Shown: positions 20,612-33,492, counted from the stretch's first letter. The stretch: 64,000 nt of DNA from Pseudovirgaria hyperparasitica (GCF_010093815.1 NW_022985563.1:636247-700246); one strand, 5' to 3'. Notes: a model not told the origin generated them from the letters alone. Numbers and translations are program-made.

Positions 20612-23600
20612 ATGATTCCACTGAAGGGATCCTCATCATGGACCTCCTGCTTCGTTGCACTGACAGCTGTCAGCTTCCTGATCACCCCAGCGGGTACGTT
20701 TCTTGCTTAAGTCGTGCCGTTGTTTATCGCTTGACTTATGCGTTGTAGTATCGGTCAAGCATGCCAACTTCAAAACGTGCGAGCAGTCAGGATTCTGCAA
20801 ACGTAATCGGCTGTTTGCCGATGCTGCTGACTCTCTTGGGTCCGAATGGCAATCCGGATACGCCCTCGATCCTTCCTCAATCAAACTGACTGGCGGCCAA
20901 TTTACGGGCAACATCTTGAAGTCGATAGTCGGGCTCGAAGAAAAGATTGTACTACCACTGACGGTGTCGTTTTTGGAATCTGGCGTTGCTAGGGTCACAC
21001 TTGACGAAGAGAAGCGCCTGAAAGGCGAAATTGAACTAAGACATGACAGCAAAGCTAGAAAAGAGCGCTACAATGAAGCTGAGAAATGGGCTATCGTTGG
21101 TGGTCTGCAATTAAGCACAAGTGCTGCCATCAATAAGGAAGCTGAGCAAGGTACTACGAGAGTTTTGTATGGGCCGGCCGGAAGCTTCGAGGCAGTCATT
21201 AAACATTCACCCTTCTCAGTCGATTTCAAAAGAGATGGTACTACGCAAATCAAGTTCAGCGAGCGTGGCTTGCTCAGTATGGAACATTGGCGACCTCAGA
21301 TTGAGAAGCCCGCACCGCCTGAGGTCAAAGAGGGTGAAGAAGCGCCACCTCCTCCAGCCGAAGATCCAGATAAGCCTGTGTATGATGAGAGTACATGGTG
21401 GGACGAGTCCTTCGGTGGCAATACAGACTCGAAGCCTCGTGGGCCAGAGAGTGTTGGGCTGGATATCACTTTCCCAGGCTACGAGCATGTATATGGAATA
21501 CCTTCTCATGCAAGTTCTTTGTCATTGAAGGAGACTCGGTATGTCTTAGCATATCTCTAATGGAAGCTGAATTAACTAGGTATCAGTGGCGGCGATGGCC
21601 AATATAGCGAGCCGTACCGCTTGTACAACTCGGATGTCTTCGAATACGAAATGGACAGTCCGATGACTCTCTACGGAGCGATTCCACTTATGCATGCCCA
21701 TCGCAAAGATTCCACTGTCGCCATCTTTTGGCTGAATGCAGCTGAAACTTGGGTGGATATCACAAAATCAAAGTCTACTGCCAACCCTCTGAGTCTGGGA
21801 ATTGGCTCACACACCGATACTCGCACTCATTGGTTTTCGGAGAGTGGGTTGCTAGATGTCTTTGTTTTTCTAGGGCCCACCCCCAAAGACATCACCCAAA
21901 AGTATGGCGAGCTAACCGGATACACACAACTCCCTCAGTCTTTTGCAATTGCATACCACCAATGCAGATGGAATTATGTCAGCGACAACGATGTAATTGA
22001 TGTTGATCGCAAGTTTGACAAGCACAAGATACCATACGACGTAATCTGGTTGGATATTGAGTACACTCAAGAGAAGAAATACTTTACCTGGGACCCAATG
22101 ACTTTCGCCAATCCTATCAAGATGCACGATCATCTTGACAAGAAAGATCGGAAGCTTGTTGCCATCATTGATCCTCACATCAAAAATACTGACAACTATC
22201 CTGTTGTCGAAGAGCTGAAAAAGAAGGAACTCGCAGTGAAGAACAAAGAAGGTAACATATACGAAGGATGGTGTTGGCCGGGTTCTTCCCACTGGATTGA
22301 CTGTTTCAATCCGGCGGCCATTACGTGGTGGAAGACACTGTTCAAGTACGAAAAATTCGCAGGTACAGCGCCAAACACATTCATTTGGAACGACATGAAC
22401 GAGCCTTCTGTGTTTAACGGTCCGGAAACCACAATGCCGAAAGACAATCTGCATCATGGCAACTGGGAGCACCGAGACGTTCACAATATCAATGGGATGA
22501 CATTCGTCAATGCCACATACCAAGCCATGGTCGAGCGCAAGAGAGGAGAGCAACGCCGCCCATTCGTTCTAACTCGTTCCTTTTATGCTGGAAGTCAACG
22601 ATTGGGTGCCATGTGGACTGGAGACAACCAAGCTAATTGGGATCATTTGGCCGCATCAATACCTATGGTGCTAAGCCAAGGCATAGGAGGTTTTCCCTTT
22701 GCTGGCGCTGACGTGGGAGGATTCTTTGGTAATCCAGAAAAAGACCTGCTCACACGGTGGTATCAAGCTGGAATCTTTTATCCGTTCATGCGCGGTCATG
22801 CACACATTGACACTCGTCGACGTGAGCCATATCTTGCTGGAGAGCCGTATACGGGGATTATCAGTCAAGCACTTCGACTCAGATATGCGCTACTGCCCGC
22901 ATGGTACACTGCGTTCCACCAGGCCAGCGTCGACGGCTCGCCAATCGTACGACCTAACTTCTTCGTTCACCCGACCGATGACAAGGGCTTTGCAATCGAC
23001 GACCAGTTGTACCTTGGCGATACTGGTCTTCTGGCCAAGCCTGTAACCAAAGAAGGTGCTGATAGTGTTGACATCTACATCGCCGATGATGAGCCTTACT
23101 ATGATTATTTCGACTACACTATTTACTTAGGCAAAGGGACGAAAACTATCAAGGCGCCTTTGGAAAAGATTCCATTGCTTATGCAAGGCGGGCATATCAT
23201 TCCTCGCCGTGATCGCCCTCGTCGTAGCAGCGGTCTTATGCGTTACGATCCATACACTCTCGTCTTGGTACTTGACAAGGAGGGCAACGCCCAAGGTACC
23301 CTCTACGTCGATGATGGCGACTCTTTTGACTACATATCTGGTGGTTACATTCACAGGAATTTTGAATATAGCTCCGCAACTAGCACCCTCCAATCGACCG
23401 ATCTTAACCCAGATCCTAATGCAAAGGGATCTAAGACGGCCGCATATCTGAAGACGATGTCGAGCGTCACAGTCGAAAAGATTCTCATTATTAGTGCGCC
23501 CAAGGAGTGGAAGCAGCGTACTCAGGTCTCCATTAGCGAAGAGGGTGTCAAAGATAGCTTGAAGAAGCGAACAGTCGAGCTCACGTATCATGAAGGGAGC

Positions 23601-23687
23601 AAAGGTCAAGCCAACTGGGCTGTTGTACGGAAACCAGATCTTTCTATCGGGAAGGGCTGGAAAATCGACTTTGGCGGTACCGAATAG
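20612..23687 (+). CDS. ROT2: ER glucosidase II catalytic alpha subunit (GH31)
   Basis: Exons 20612-20693, 20749-21538 and 21587-23687, for about 990 residues. The first exon encodes a signal peptide (charged start, then CFVALTAVSFLITPA). The mature start VKHANFKTCEQSGFCKRNR is typical of glucosidase II alpha. The GH31 nucleophile lies in WNDMNEPSVF (Asp560) and the acid/base Asp in MWTGDNQANW (Asp637). YHQCRWNYVSDNDV and DVIWLDIEYT are further GH31 landmarks. The enzyme trims the two inner glucoses of N-glycans in the ER lumen as part of glycoprotein quality control. A Pro/Glu-rich insert (about 230-250) separates the N-terminal and catalytic parts, as in homologues. The second intron uses the acceptor ending at 21586 rather than the nearer AG, which restores the RGGDG motif. 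Confidence 0.95.
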
Positions 23688-25673
23688 AGGAGAATTGTAA
23701 CGAGATTGATGTATAAGAGATGTAATAGCAACATAAACACTTGAGCAACACCTCGGATTGAGCAGTACGAGACTACTGTGTGAAGCAATAGACTGTCTGT
23801 AATATACACAATAGACGCCAAGCGCTCAATAGAAACCTCGAAGCCCTTCTGTGATCCGACACAGCTGGAATATGTCTCTGAGCGAATATGAAACAACGCC
23901 GTGCAAAATTGGCGACTGGGCCAATTTACATATCCGTTCCGTCACTAGTGCAATATGTCAACGGTGATACCTAACGTCTTGGCTCAGTGTAGTATTGGAT
24001 GCAGCCCAACAAGCCTGGCTTATATACGCAGTCAATCTAAGAGCCTATAGATCCGCTGCTTGTATAGCACACTACTCTACTTCAACATCACACAAGATCT
24101 TTCTTAGACTTCTGTATATGAGACTTCCTGGTGTCGAGGTCTGTAATTTAGTCTTCCTCTTGTCATCGTTTCCATTGCAAGGTCATCTCATCACACACTT
24201 GCTGCTAACACCTTTTTAAGCAATCGTTATTACGCGAATTCTTCTGTCTCTGTAGCCACAGGTTCAATAGATTATCCACTCATGATCTTGTGTCAATAAC
24301 TATAGAGTTCGTGTCGGAATATACTGCGTATGTACGGACACCCAATGACGTCTCTGTCATGCCATTGCGACTTGACTTTGAGGAACCGTTGCCTTGCTCA
24401 CTCCTAGCGAGGATTTACACTTCACAACCCACTGACAGTGTTTCTGACATGGATTCAGATCAATAATGGCTTCAACACTAGAAGACTTATCCTCCGGAGT
24501 ATTGTGATATTGCGTCTAGTAGCGTATGAACCATGCTTGCAAGTCTAAACAAGTATATATTACCGCATCTTACATGTAAAACCTTATTAATGTCAAAGTA
24601 GATAAATAGTGAGGCAGCAGAAATATGATACAAAAAATTGGCTTCTATGTTCTTGGTAGTGTTGGGTAGGGCGTGTAGGTTTCGAGTCAAGTGAAGCTGG
24701 GTTCAGGTACTCTAAGGAAAGGGGCTTCTGTTGATGTTCCAAAATCGTCATGAACGGGATTCTCAGATGGTGCTTGTATCAGGTTTCATGATTAATTATA
24801 CTTGCATTTCCAAGCTGCGTAGCAGTGATAAATTCCGTTGTCCTCTGCTGCCTTTGATGTTGGGACCGTTCTGCCAATCGTGCCTGCTGCCATGTCGCCT
24901 GTTGTCATTGCACTAAACTCTTTCGGACGGCAGTTTGGCCTCACTTTTCAGAGGACTTAATTAGTGATTGTTTTCTGCTGCCAACTTACCAAAGCCCTCT
25001 ACCAATCCGGTTACGCGGCTTTGCTGCCGCTAAGCTATCATAGGATTAACCTCAGTCAGAAAGATGCTGGCAGAGCAGGGACAATTAATTAGTGCAGGCG
25101 CGTCTTGAAACGCGTCTGCCTTGGTGCATTCCAGTTCCAACACTCGATATCATCTCGCACGACTCACGAGACGACTTCGCTGGACTTCATCCGATCAGTC
25201 GAGCGCTTGGTTTTGTCGACCAGCGAGTGCTCTCGACTAGTCTGCTCACAGCTCTACCATCTTGAGCTATATACGACAACAACAAAATCGCGTACCAATC
25301 CCGTGCGGCGCCGTACTGCCGCCAGTCGTAGACGCTGAGGCGCCCATGTAGGCAGTTTTGGATCTTGAAAGGAGCGCACGCAGGATAGACGTAGCGCGGC
25401 TGACGATCGAAGCAGCGGCCCGCTCCATCCTCCGATCCTTATCTCTTTGAACGTTAGTAGACTTCTGCGCATTTTTTGCACGCGTCGCGTTTGCTCTATA
25501 TGCCGTTCTTTCCTCAAAGTACTCAGAGGAATCAAGTCAGCTTCATCTGCTGTTCTCACTGCCTGCCTCTCACGACTTGTTAGGAGTTGGCCTGTTCAAT
25601 ATAAACTCCACTCACCTGTTTCTCATCACGTCAGCTCGCTTTCTCTCGCCACTTTACAAGCAACATCTATCTT
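23688..25673. other. intergenic, 2 kb
   Basis: No gene supported. The stretch contains scattered short open frames below 100 codons without family features. It is the 3' flank of glucosidase II and the promoter side of the HET gene. A TATA-like element lies near 25598. Confidence 0.5.
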
Positions 25674-28181
25674 ATGGCGGCTCAACCGACCATGCTTCGC
25701 TGGCATGAGCGAGGCTGCAAGCATCCTGAAGTCTCTGCTGAAATTGGCGTGCCGGTTTGCAGATATTGTTTTGCAATGGCTCCCCAGGACACGATTCGAA
25801 TCGGTCAAACGGCAAACAGGCAGCCAAGGAGGAATCTCAGATGGCCACCCGCTGTCGTATATACGACTGGACCAGAAGCATCAGAGACGAGCAACGACAT
25901 GCCTTCGCCTCAAATTACTACGGAACCGAGCGAAAATCAATCAGGATTGAGGCCACTCTTAAGGTCACAGAGTGACATTCGACTGTTTCGCGTGAAGCCA
26001 GGCAGCCCTCACGACTTGATCTATGGAGACATGGAGCTGGTAGATCTTGGAAGCTCTGATATCCCCGCCTATGACACCGTCTCCTATACCTCCGCTGACG
26101 ACTCTGGCGAACAGAGCTCAAGTTCGGCGGCGATATACGTCGGAAAATATTGGGACATAGCATATGTTGCGCAAGCCTGCGAACATGCCCTCAGGAGAGT
26201 GAGGAGCCGTAGAACTTCTCGACTGTTCTGGGTGGACGCGCTTTGCCTTGGCTTCGAGAGCACAAAGGAGAAGGATCATCACATCTTTCAGATGCACAGC
26301 ATCCACGGCAAGGCATCGAAAGCGATTGCGTACATAGGAGAAGCATCGGCAGATAGCGCAGAGGCACTGGCGTTCATGGGTCGAGAAGGGAGCGAGCCCG
26401 AGCAGATCAGCGAAAGCACACGTAAAGCCCTCGAGTCATTGTTTGCGAGACCCTTCTTCTCACGGCTATGGATCCTGCTGGAGATGGTCTTTGCCACAGA
26501 TATCAACATTCTCTGTGGCCCAGATGCAATCATGTGTCCGATGCTCTCATTGGCCACACGCCTTGCCAACACCAACGCCCCTACTTGGATCTCGCAACGT
26601 CCTGTATGGCGTGACACGCTGTCTCACGCACCTCTCATGGAGATCCTGACTCTTACCTCAGGCTATCGATGCCTTGATCCCCGTGATAAGGTGTTCAGCC
26701 TGCTTGCTTTCAGGGTAAATGATGAAATCGCCTCTGACTACTCGCTCGCTGTCGAAGAGGTCTACACCGGTCTGGCCGCTTATCTCATTCAGATTCAGCA
26801 TGCATTCGACATTCTAGTGTTCAGCAGCTCTCACAGCACGCAACACAGCGTGCCCAATTGGTTGCCCAGTTGGGTGCCCGACTGGTCCCAGAAGCTGGTC
26901 ACAACATTACCCACGCAGACAGACCTGGAGCACGAAGACTTTGACATGGAGCATGCCGAGACGGAAACGGCAACTCCGGTCTCCTTCAAAGGCCCGTTCA
27001 GAACCGACATCAGTGACGCTGTCCGGATCGATTCTTCCACCGGCTCGCTACAAGTCTATGCCTTTCGATTGTGCAAACTTGCCGGGCGAAAGGTGTTTGC
27101 AAACGGACAGGCCAAAATTATCATGGAAAGAGGTCAGCGAGGATCACTGGTCGTCACTGTGAAAGACACGGCCTACGAGCCCAGCAGCGATTGGGTATTC
27201 TTACTGCACGGATGGGAGCAGCCAGTCGTCTTAAGGGCTCAGAAGGGCTTGGAATCTTTCACCTTTGTCTCCACATGCATACTGGCAGTTGGAAGAACGT
27301 CAGGAAGTTGTTTCATTTCCTCGAACCAGGGACTCTATGACATGGATGACCGGATCGAAGCGGCACAGTTCTCGCCAGAGGACTGTGCCAGCTTCGAACA
27401 GTTCCATGACGGGCTGACGGAGTTGCATAGAATCCGAGCTATGAACAGTGCAACTTCTGAGGAGAAGATACTCAGAGTCCTGGATTACAAGCTCTTGTCC
27501 CTGACAGGAACTTGGGCGATTGAATCAAGTATGATGAACAAATGGACCCAGCTCGAGCAGCAGCTAGGCTGGATGTTCTTGGACCAGGCCGCCCTGGGAA
27601 ACTTCATCGAGAGTTTGGATCACAGAGACGCGCACCAATACCAAGGAAGCGGTCCAATGCTTGTCGAACCCAATGAGATGGTCGGCTTTTCGAGGTATTG
27701 CGGAGCAGAGCTGCGACAGAGTGTGTCCTGGGACATCCGTCGCTTCTGTTCCACATTTCTTCGACGGCCAGAAGAAACAGCAGCAGCCCCAGATTCGTGG
27801 AGCCCCCTCTTTTCGCGATTGCAATCGTCCCTGCCTCAGATTCAAGACTGGGCGAGTCTGACTGAGCAATTGCTAGGACTTCTGGAGCTATCCAGCATGG
27901 TTCTTAGCCGCAGCTGGCCTTTCCCACCTGGTGGCGAACTGTCTGCAAGGTGGCAGAACTCTTGGGCGGACGGCACCGGAAGTACGGAAGATATCACAAG
28001 TAGCACATGCACATGGGACTGGTCGGAGTTCAAGACCACCATGGCTCTTCGAGCACGGCTGTGGGAGCAATCGTTTCCGGAGCAGCTGGATCCATCAATC
28101 AATCATACAATGGCTGTACAACTTGGCTGCCGGGCCATTGAGTTGAATATAGTCTCGGGCAAGTACATTACGATTGCATAG
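25674..28181 (+). CDS. heterokaryon-incompatibility (HET) domain protein
   Basis: A single-exon protein of 835 residues. An N-terminal Cys motif (C15, C29, C32; HPEVSAEIGVPVCRYC) precedes the HET domain at about 102-275. HET landmarks are DIRLFRVKPG, AYDTVSYTSADD, LFWVDALCLG, IFQMHSIHGKASKAIAYIG and RPFFSRLWILLEM. Downstream features common in the family follow: YRCLDPRDKVFSLLAF, DYSLAVEEVY and WLPSWVPDWS. HET-domain proteins can trigger programmed cell death after fusion of unlike hyphae; most paralogues have no assigned allorecognition role. No second effector domain is visible in the ~430 C-terminal residues. The gene is tail-to-tail with the SRR1-like gene, 112 bases apart. Confidence 0.88.
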   Translation: MAAQPTMLRWHERGCKHPEVSAEIGVPVCRYCFAMAPQDTIRIGQTANRQPRRNLRWPPAVVYTTGPEASETSNDMPSPQITTEPSENQSGLRPLLRSQSDIRLFRVKPGSPHDLIYGDMELVDLGSSDIPAYDTVSYTSADDSGEQSSSSAAIYVGKYWDIAYVAQACEHALRRVRSRRTSRLFWVDALCLGFESTKEKDHHIFQMHSIHGKASKAIAYIGEASADSAEALAFMGREGSEPEQISESTRKALESLFARPFFSRLWILLEMVFATDINILCGPDAIMCPMLSLATRLANTNAPTWISQRPVWRDTLSHAPLMEILTLTSGYRCLDPRDKVFSLLAFRVNDEIASDYSLAVEEVYTGLAAYLIQIQHAFDILVFSSSHSTQHSVPNWLPSWVPDWSQKLVTTLPTQTDLEHEDFDMEHAETETATPVSFKGPFRTDISDAVRIDSSTGSLQVYAFRLCKLAGRKVFANGQAKIIMERGQRGSLVVTVKDTAYEPSSDWVFLLHGWEQPVVLRAQKGLESFTFVSTCILAVGRTSGSCFISSNQGLYDMDDRIEAAQFSPEDCASFEQFHDGLTELHRIRAMNSATSEEKILRVLDYKLLSLTGTWAIESSMMNKWTQLEQQLGWMFLDQAALGNFIESLDHRDAHQYQGSGPMLVEPNEMVGFSRYCGAELRQSVSWDIRRFCSTFLRRPEETAAAPDSWSPLFSRLQSSLPQIQDWASLTEQLLGLLELSSMVLSRSWPFPPGGELSARWQNSWADGTGSTEDITSSTCTWDWSEFKTTMALRARLWEQSFPEQLDPSINHTMAVQLGCRAIELNIVSGKYITIA

Positions 28182-28293
28182 TGGCTAGTGTTTGGAGAAA
28201 TGAGCCCGTTCTGAGGGTATAACAAACGGAGACTATTGAAACGTTCTGCGTGTACCTGGCTTCTTTGCATCGGCCATTTATGTGACGAACTCT

Positions 28294-29495
28294 TCAGGAT
28301 CTCTGAATATCAACATCTTTCTCCGCCGTTGCTCGTTTGACATAAAGCACAGCCTGGCCGAATCTTTCTTGGTCCGCAACGCAGTCGTACTCGTCATAAG
28401 AGCTCTGAAGAAGCTCCAAGGTACGAGGGGAATCTGCGTCAGCCCTTTGAACGGAAGATGTTAATAGGACAGCATCCGCAGAGTCGTTGAACTTACCATA
28501 GATACTTTGGATCGGCTTCTTTCATTCTGTCCCAAAACATAATGGCAGGTCTTGTAAGTTCTAGCGTAACCTGCTTGACGGGCACTTCCGCACTGCATGA
28601 GATGACGAGAGTGGAAGTGTCCACTTTCAAGAATGCCTCCGGGTTGTTCAGAATCGTGATCCCGTGCTTGACGAGTACCGCCATATCTGCCTCGGTGTAT
28701 TCTGGGTCCTGAGCAAAACATTGAACTTGGTTTCCGAGCAATCGTTGCAGAGACAGAATCAATGCATGCTGAGACGCTGACCTCACCTGTCCTTCCATCA
28801 AGTCCCATGAGATATTGCCACATGCAAATGCGACAATCTGTCGGATCGGCGCCGAAGCGTTTGCAGCCTTGACGATCGCATGGAGTAATTTCAATTGGTG
28901 ACTGGCTTCTAAGCTCTTCATGACCGCCATAAAGTGCGCTTCGCACTCATCGACATCCACTAGCTTTTCTGGGACCTCATTAATTATCTCATGTGTCAAC
29001 TTGTCTCGCAATGAAACGTAGTGGTAAATCCTCAAGCTGCAGTATGCAATACGAGGAACAGACATATCGGTGATAGTTGTCAGACTTTGGAAGGTGAAGT
29101 AGTAGATAAATGGAGATTCCCTAAGTCCGTCAGCGAGTGGCCGACCAAGCTTGTGTCAGAAAAAGCGCGGTTAAAGGGGGATCATACACGATGTATTCAT
29201 GCTTCGGACCGATGGGAATCGTAGACCCAGTCTCCACGACAAATTCGACTTCACGTCCATCTAGGCCTCGAATGGACACTGTACCAGCCTCTCCGTCTAG
29301 TGCTCGCAACTGCTTCATGAGCCCTTCTATGGCCTCGCGTTCAAAGATTCGAGCACCGGATCTGTACCATGACTGAATGTTTGACTGGATTTCGGTCAAG
29401 GCTTGAGTTCTCTCGCCATCGTACTCAGGATTATCGGATAACTTGTCGTAAATCCTGAACTCATCTCCCTGGTAGATACTCTTGCCTATGATCAT
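28294..29495 (-). CDS. SRR1-like domain protein
   Basis: Three exons: 29188-29495, 28497-29120 and 28294-28444, for 360 residues. The middle exon carries the SRR1-like core: FACGNISWD, SASQHALILSLQRLL, AQDPEYTEADMAVL, GITILNNPEAFLKVDTSTLVIS and LELTRPAIMFWDRM. The C terminus has the aromatic YDEYD segment common in SRR1-like proteins. SRR1 was defined in plants, where it affects circadian and light signalling. Fungal members are numerous and uncharacterised. At the second intron the acceptor ending at 28445 is used; the nearer AG at 28434-28435 would create a stop codon. The start at 29495 is the first ATG of exon 1, but an extra upstream exon cannot be excluded. Confidence 0.78.
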
Positions 29496-30273
29496 ACTGA
29501 ACCTTACAGATGCTCGTGAGTATCATGGCTCTCGGGGCACTGCAGCCCAAAGCTCGTGTTTGTCGCGCGCGAATTGTTCTTGGCAGCGGTGGCTGCTTGG
29601 CATCTACAAGTCCGTGCGTTCCAACATCTTGGCATCTACAGTATTCTGACATTGAAGGAGGCGGCACAGCTCATTGACAGACTTTCAACCAACACCACGT
29701 CGTACTTACAGCTAATGAGACTTACGAGAGCAACGCCGGCCGCGCGACCAGCGCTTCGCTTCAATCTGCATAGTCTCACAGACTCGCTTGTACCCGAGCT
29801 CAGCGCCAGAGCGCATCGACTTGGCTTGATCGGCGTCGAGCTGCCTCCTTAACAAACTTTTGAGACCAGTCATTCTCAGTCGCTGAGTGAATTCTGATGT
29901 CGGACGTTTTGTTTCAAGCGTTTGATGGCCGCAAAGCGCTTCCCTAGCTCTCCATGAACGCTCATTCGGGAATTTCAGTTGACCATCTTGCTATAAAGCT
30001 GTGGATAGTCAGGCCTCTTGTCTTTCTTTCAATCTCATCTCAATCCAACAAATATACTGGCATCTTCTCTCTCTGAACGAATATCACGCCTCTCGGTCAA
30101 TTCTCAACCCTCAAACACGTGCACCTTTCGGTATCCTTCCTCTAGCATTTTTTCCGAGACCAAGCATCACTTGCACGCGATAAGTATAGCTCTATCTTTC
30201 TTTACAAGTATGGATGATGCAGAAAGTCTCCCACAGCCTTAGCCAGATCGCTGACAAAAGAATAAGATACAAT
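29496..30273. other. intergenic
   Basis: Upstream of the SRR1-like gene and of the small Cys-rich ORF. No supported gene. Short open frames show no family features. Confidence 0.45.
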
Positions 30274-30432
30274 ATGTGCAGCTACGTTCTCACAACCTAC
30301 GACTGCGGACACAGCGTCTGGGGGCAGTTGCTAACCCCCTGCGCTTTCGCACCACAATGCGGCAGGAAACTTCCTCGACATCGACGTAGTGGTGGCCCAT
30401 GCCCGGGCTGTCGGTTGCCAACGCCACCGTAG
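30274..30432 (+). CDS. small Cys-rich protein, CGH...C...C...CxxC
   Basis: An open frame of 52 residues from ATG 30274. The pattern is YDCGHSVW (C11, H13), then C23, C29 and a C-terminal CPGC (C43, C46). This resembles the very small zinc-ribbon-like proteins beginning MC-x-TTY-x-CGH that occur in many filamentous ascomycetes; I recall the pattern but cannot name a family. No signal peptide is present. A pyrimidine-rich leader runs before it (about 30010-30200). The frame is open back to an ATG at 30214, but the Cys-containing part starts at 30274. It may be a real small gene or chance. Confidence 0.4.
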   Translation: MCSYVLTTYDCGHSVWGQLLTPCAFAPQCGRKLPRHRRSGGPCPGCRLPTPP

Positions 30433-33386
30433 CCTTTCGGAGGGCTTCACACATGGGAATAGATACGAAGTGGAGTAGGGGAGGGGTCATCTGGTGTATC
30501 TCAGGTTTTCCTTTGTCTGTTTGAGTCTGCTGTCTTTCCTTATTTTTGTTACGGATATGTCCAAATACGGTCGTTTCCGTTCCTGATTTAGTTGCAATTC
30601 ATTGGGCTGTGCCTGATTATCTACTCAGTGTTGCACTTTTCACGATTCACGATTTCGAATGGGTTAAATGGAGAGCCTAGGCTGGCATGCGAGCTTCTCG
30701 TTCCTGGGTACGCAAAGTCCAAATTTCAGATCTTAGAACCTGGGTTCTAGATACTCGATGGCCAATGACCCGCGGGGCTGCTGTCAGATTTGGCGCCGCG
30801 AACACGCACGATAGGCGCCGCTGACACGATGAAAACCATTAAGCAGGAAGCCGCTAGGTAGACAAATAGTAGAAAGATAGACGGTAGACAGACAGCCGTT
30901 GTGCTCATCCCTCAAGTATCTCTCTGGAGCCTTGATGGACGTTCCGATTGATGCTTATGGTCACTGGTATCGACGGCTATTCTATTGTCATTTTGCTTGG
31001 CTAATCATCAGGTAGAAGACGAGGTCGAATTCCTTTCGTTATGTAGCTCTGTTAAGGCGTCTAGCATAGCCTTCACATGTTCGAGAAGGGTATGATGATA
31101 CAATGGCTCCGACTGCCGTCCGGTCGGCTATCTAAATTTGAACCGGGCTGACTACAGACAATGGACATGACTGAAATAGTGTACATTCCACCTACTTGTC
31201 CAGTATCCTACGAGACAGGAACGAGACAAAGAGACCTCCTAATAGTAAATAAGAGTCTAGTCTAGAATTGCTATATCTTAAGGCCTAGTAGCAATTACTT
31301 GAAGAGCCTTAAGAAAGATCCATCCTATTTGGAGGAAACCACTATTGACAGCACAGTACCGCTCATGTTAGCTTTTAACGCGATGAAAGACCGGCAGTGA
31401 CGTATCGAGGCCGTTATCATTTCGCTTTAGCCAGCCACGAGAATCCTAAGCGTTACGGCGGTAACGGTCTAGGACACCTATCTAAGAGTGCGTGTAGGTA
31501 ATCCGAAATGAGGTGAATGACCGAGGGCGTCGCCGCCTAAGTACCAGCTCTCTTAGGAGAACTGCATCGTTCCCTTACCCCAACTATTACGTCTTATATT
31601 ACTTCGCTTCTGCCGTGATTTTACACATCATTTTAAGCCAACGGTCATTATTGCAATACCTAGAGTCGTTCGATTAGCAGCTATCGAAGGATAGCCATCG
31701 GAACAGCGCAGCCGGAGTAAGGACCGCAATTGGCAAAGGGGTCACAAGTGCAGTCTTCGCATGGATGCTGCACGCCGCTGGTAGCTCGTTGTGGTCGCGT
31801 TTAGAAGCCGCTTATGGGTGCTTTTCACTACGCTCAGCTATGTAAGTCAGCCGCATAGCCACAAGCCGGAGTGGCATTGAGAATGACATAAGTCAAATAT
31901 TGGGCCCTGGTGATGATCCTTGGGGTTGCGGCTGGACAAAAAGCCTTGTGCAGCATCCTTGAGGACATGGATGAGACGGCGACGCCAGTGTATCTTGCAG
32001 TTGGGAAACGTTTGTATGGGATGGGTCAGAAAGTGGTTTCGGAAAGCGACTCAATCGAGTTCACGCAAAGTTCTAGGCCCTGTACAGATATTATGCTCCT
32101 TGAAGTCAAAGTATCTACTGATTGTCCGCAACTGCATGATTTCCGTTACGAGTGATCGGACGTTAGTTAGGATACCTAAAATACAACCCTTAATCGCTAC
32201 AATTCTCTACAATAATTGCAAGCAATCGAGGAGGCCCGCTCACGATTGGTAAGCGGCTGAAACCATACAATGCGCTTGCGTTGAACTGCCTTGCAGAAAC
32301 CCATCTCTGGGTAGACCTCCTCGGTGATGATGTGCATTGTTTACATAGAGTGACGCTTAGGAAGTTTGGACTCGGTTGACGAAGCCAGGGTTTTCGTGAA
32401 ATCGCTTTCTAGACGTGTTAATGAAAGTATGCGTCCGCCGGGTTGTTTCGGTGGTCTGGAGAGGCACAGCCTCATCGGCCGCGTCACGCACTTTAGAGAT
32501 TCGAAAGGGTGTGCAACGTCTTCGTCTTATTAGTCAACAGCGTTGTCGGAGATCTCAGATCCGTCATGTAACTCCGGTGATGTTGTTCATTATCGCCATG
32601 TTAATAGACGTTCTGGATAGGAGTAGCTTGTAGAAGGACGCTAATGATCAGCATCACGCTTTGGTAAAGACTGGCATTTCGTGTGCACTCTGGCAGCACA
32701 ATGCAGAGAACGAGGGCCACGTCAAAATGACACGCAGAAGCGAAATTGTTTGACGACATCCTGTGACCGCGCTGGCAGGGGCACTTATTGAGCAGTCAAG
32801 ATTGAAACTTTCCTCGTTGCTGCAGGCATTACATGGCGGTAAAGGTACTTCTAAGGGAAAGAGAAGTCCGAATAACAGCATTCATTGCTTGTTCATATAC
32901 TATGGATATTAGAAACAGGAGGTCTCGCTGTATTGAACTTGAAGTGTCTATCATAATGCCTAGTGCTGCTACAGCCGTTGTCACATTCCTACATCTGATG
33001 GAGAAAGGGGTCCGGAACACCAAGGAAGCTGCGTAATACAATAAAGCGCACCCCGATACATAATACAATGATAATTGTTAACTTACCGTAATACTGCAGC
33101 TCGCCACCACGCATCAACCCTGACGCGTATCACCGCGCATAAAATTCAACCCACCGTAACCCCTGATCACCAAACACAAACAAAAACACGTCCAACATTC
33201 GAAGAATGGAAACCATCATATACCCAGTCGTTACAGGTCACCAAGTCCACATAAAGGCCTGTTCATGACTTTGTCACATGCAGGTGTGGCTTGACAGACA
33301 GTTTGGTTCCCGCCCATATCATGTCCACAACACCCATCCCAACGAGAGGAGGCTAGGAATGGCGCAACATCATTCACAAAGTCAGA
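30433..33386. other. gene desert, left part
   Basis: Nearly 3 kb without any open frame that looks coding; all are below 85 codons and lack known motifs. There are short inverted repeats: AGAACCTGGGTTCT near 30736 and CGTTACGGCGGTAACG near 31451. I see no tRNA or transposon ends. Confidence 0.5.
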
Positions 33387-33387
33387 G

Positions 33388-33482
<95 letters not shown>

Positions 33483-33492
33483 NNNNNNNNNN

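Noticed and set aside
30736-30749. AGAACCTGGGTTCT inverted repeat as a possible tRNA or regulatory element
   Set aside because: No cloverleaf arms or tRNA promoter boxes could be fitted around it.
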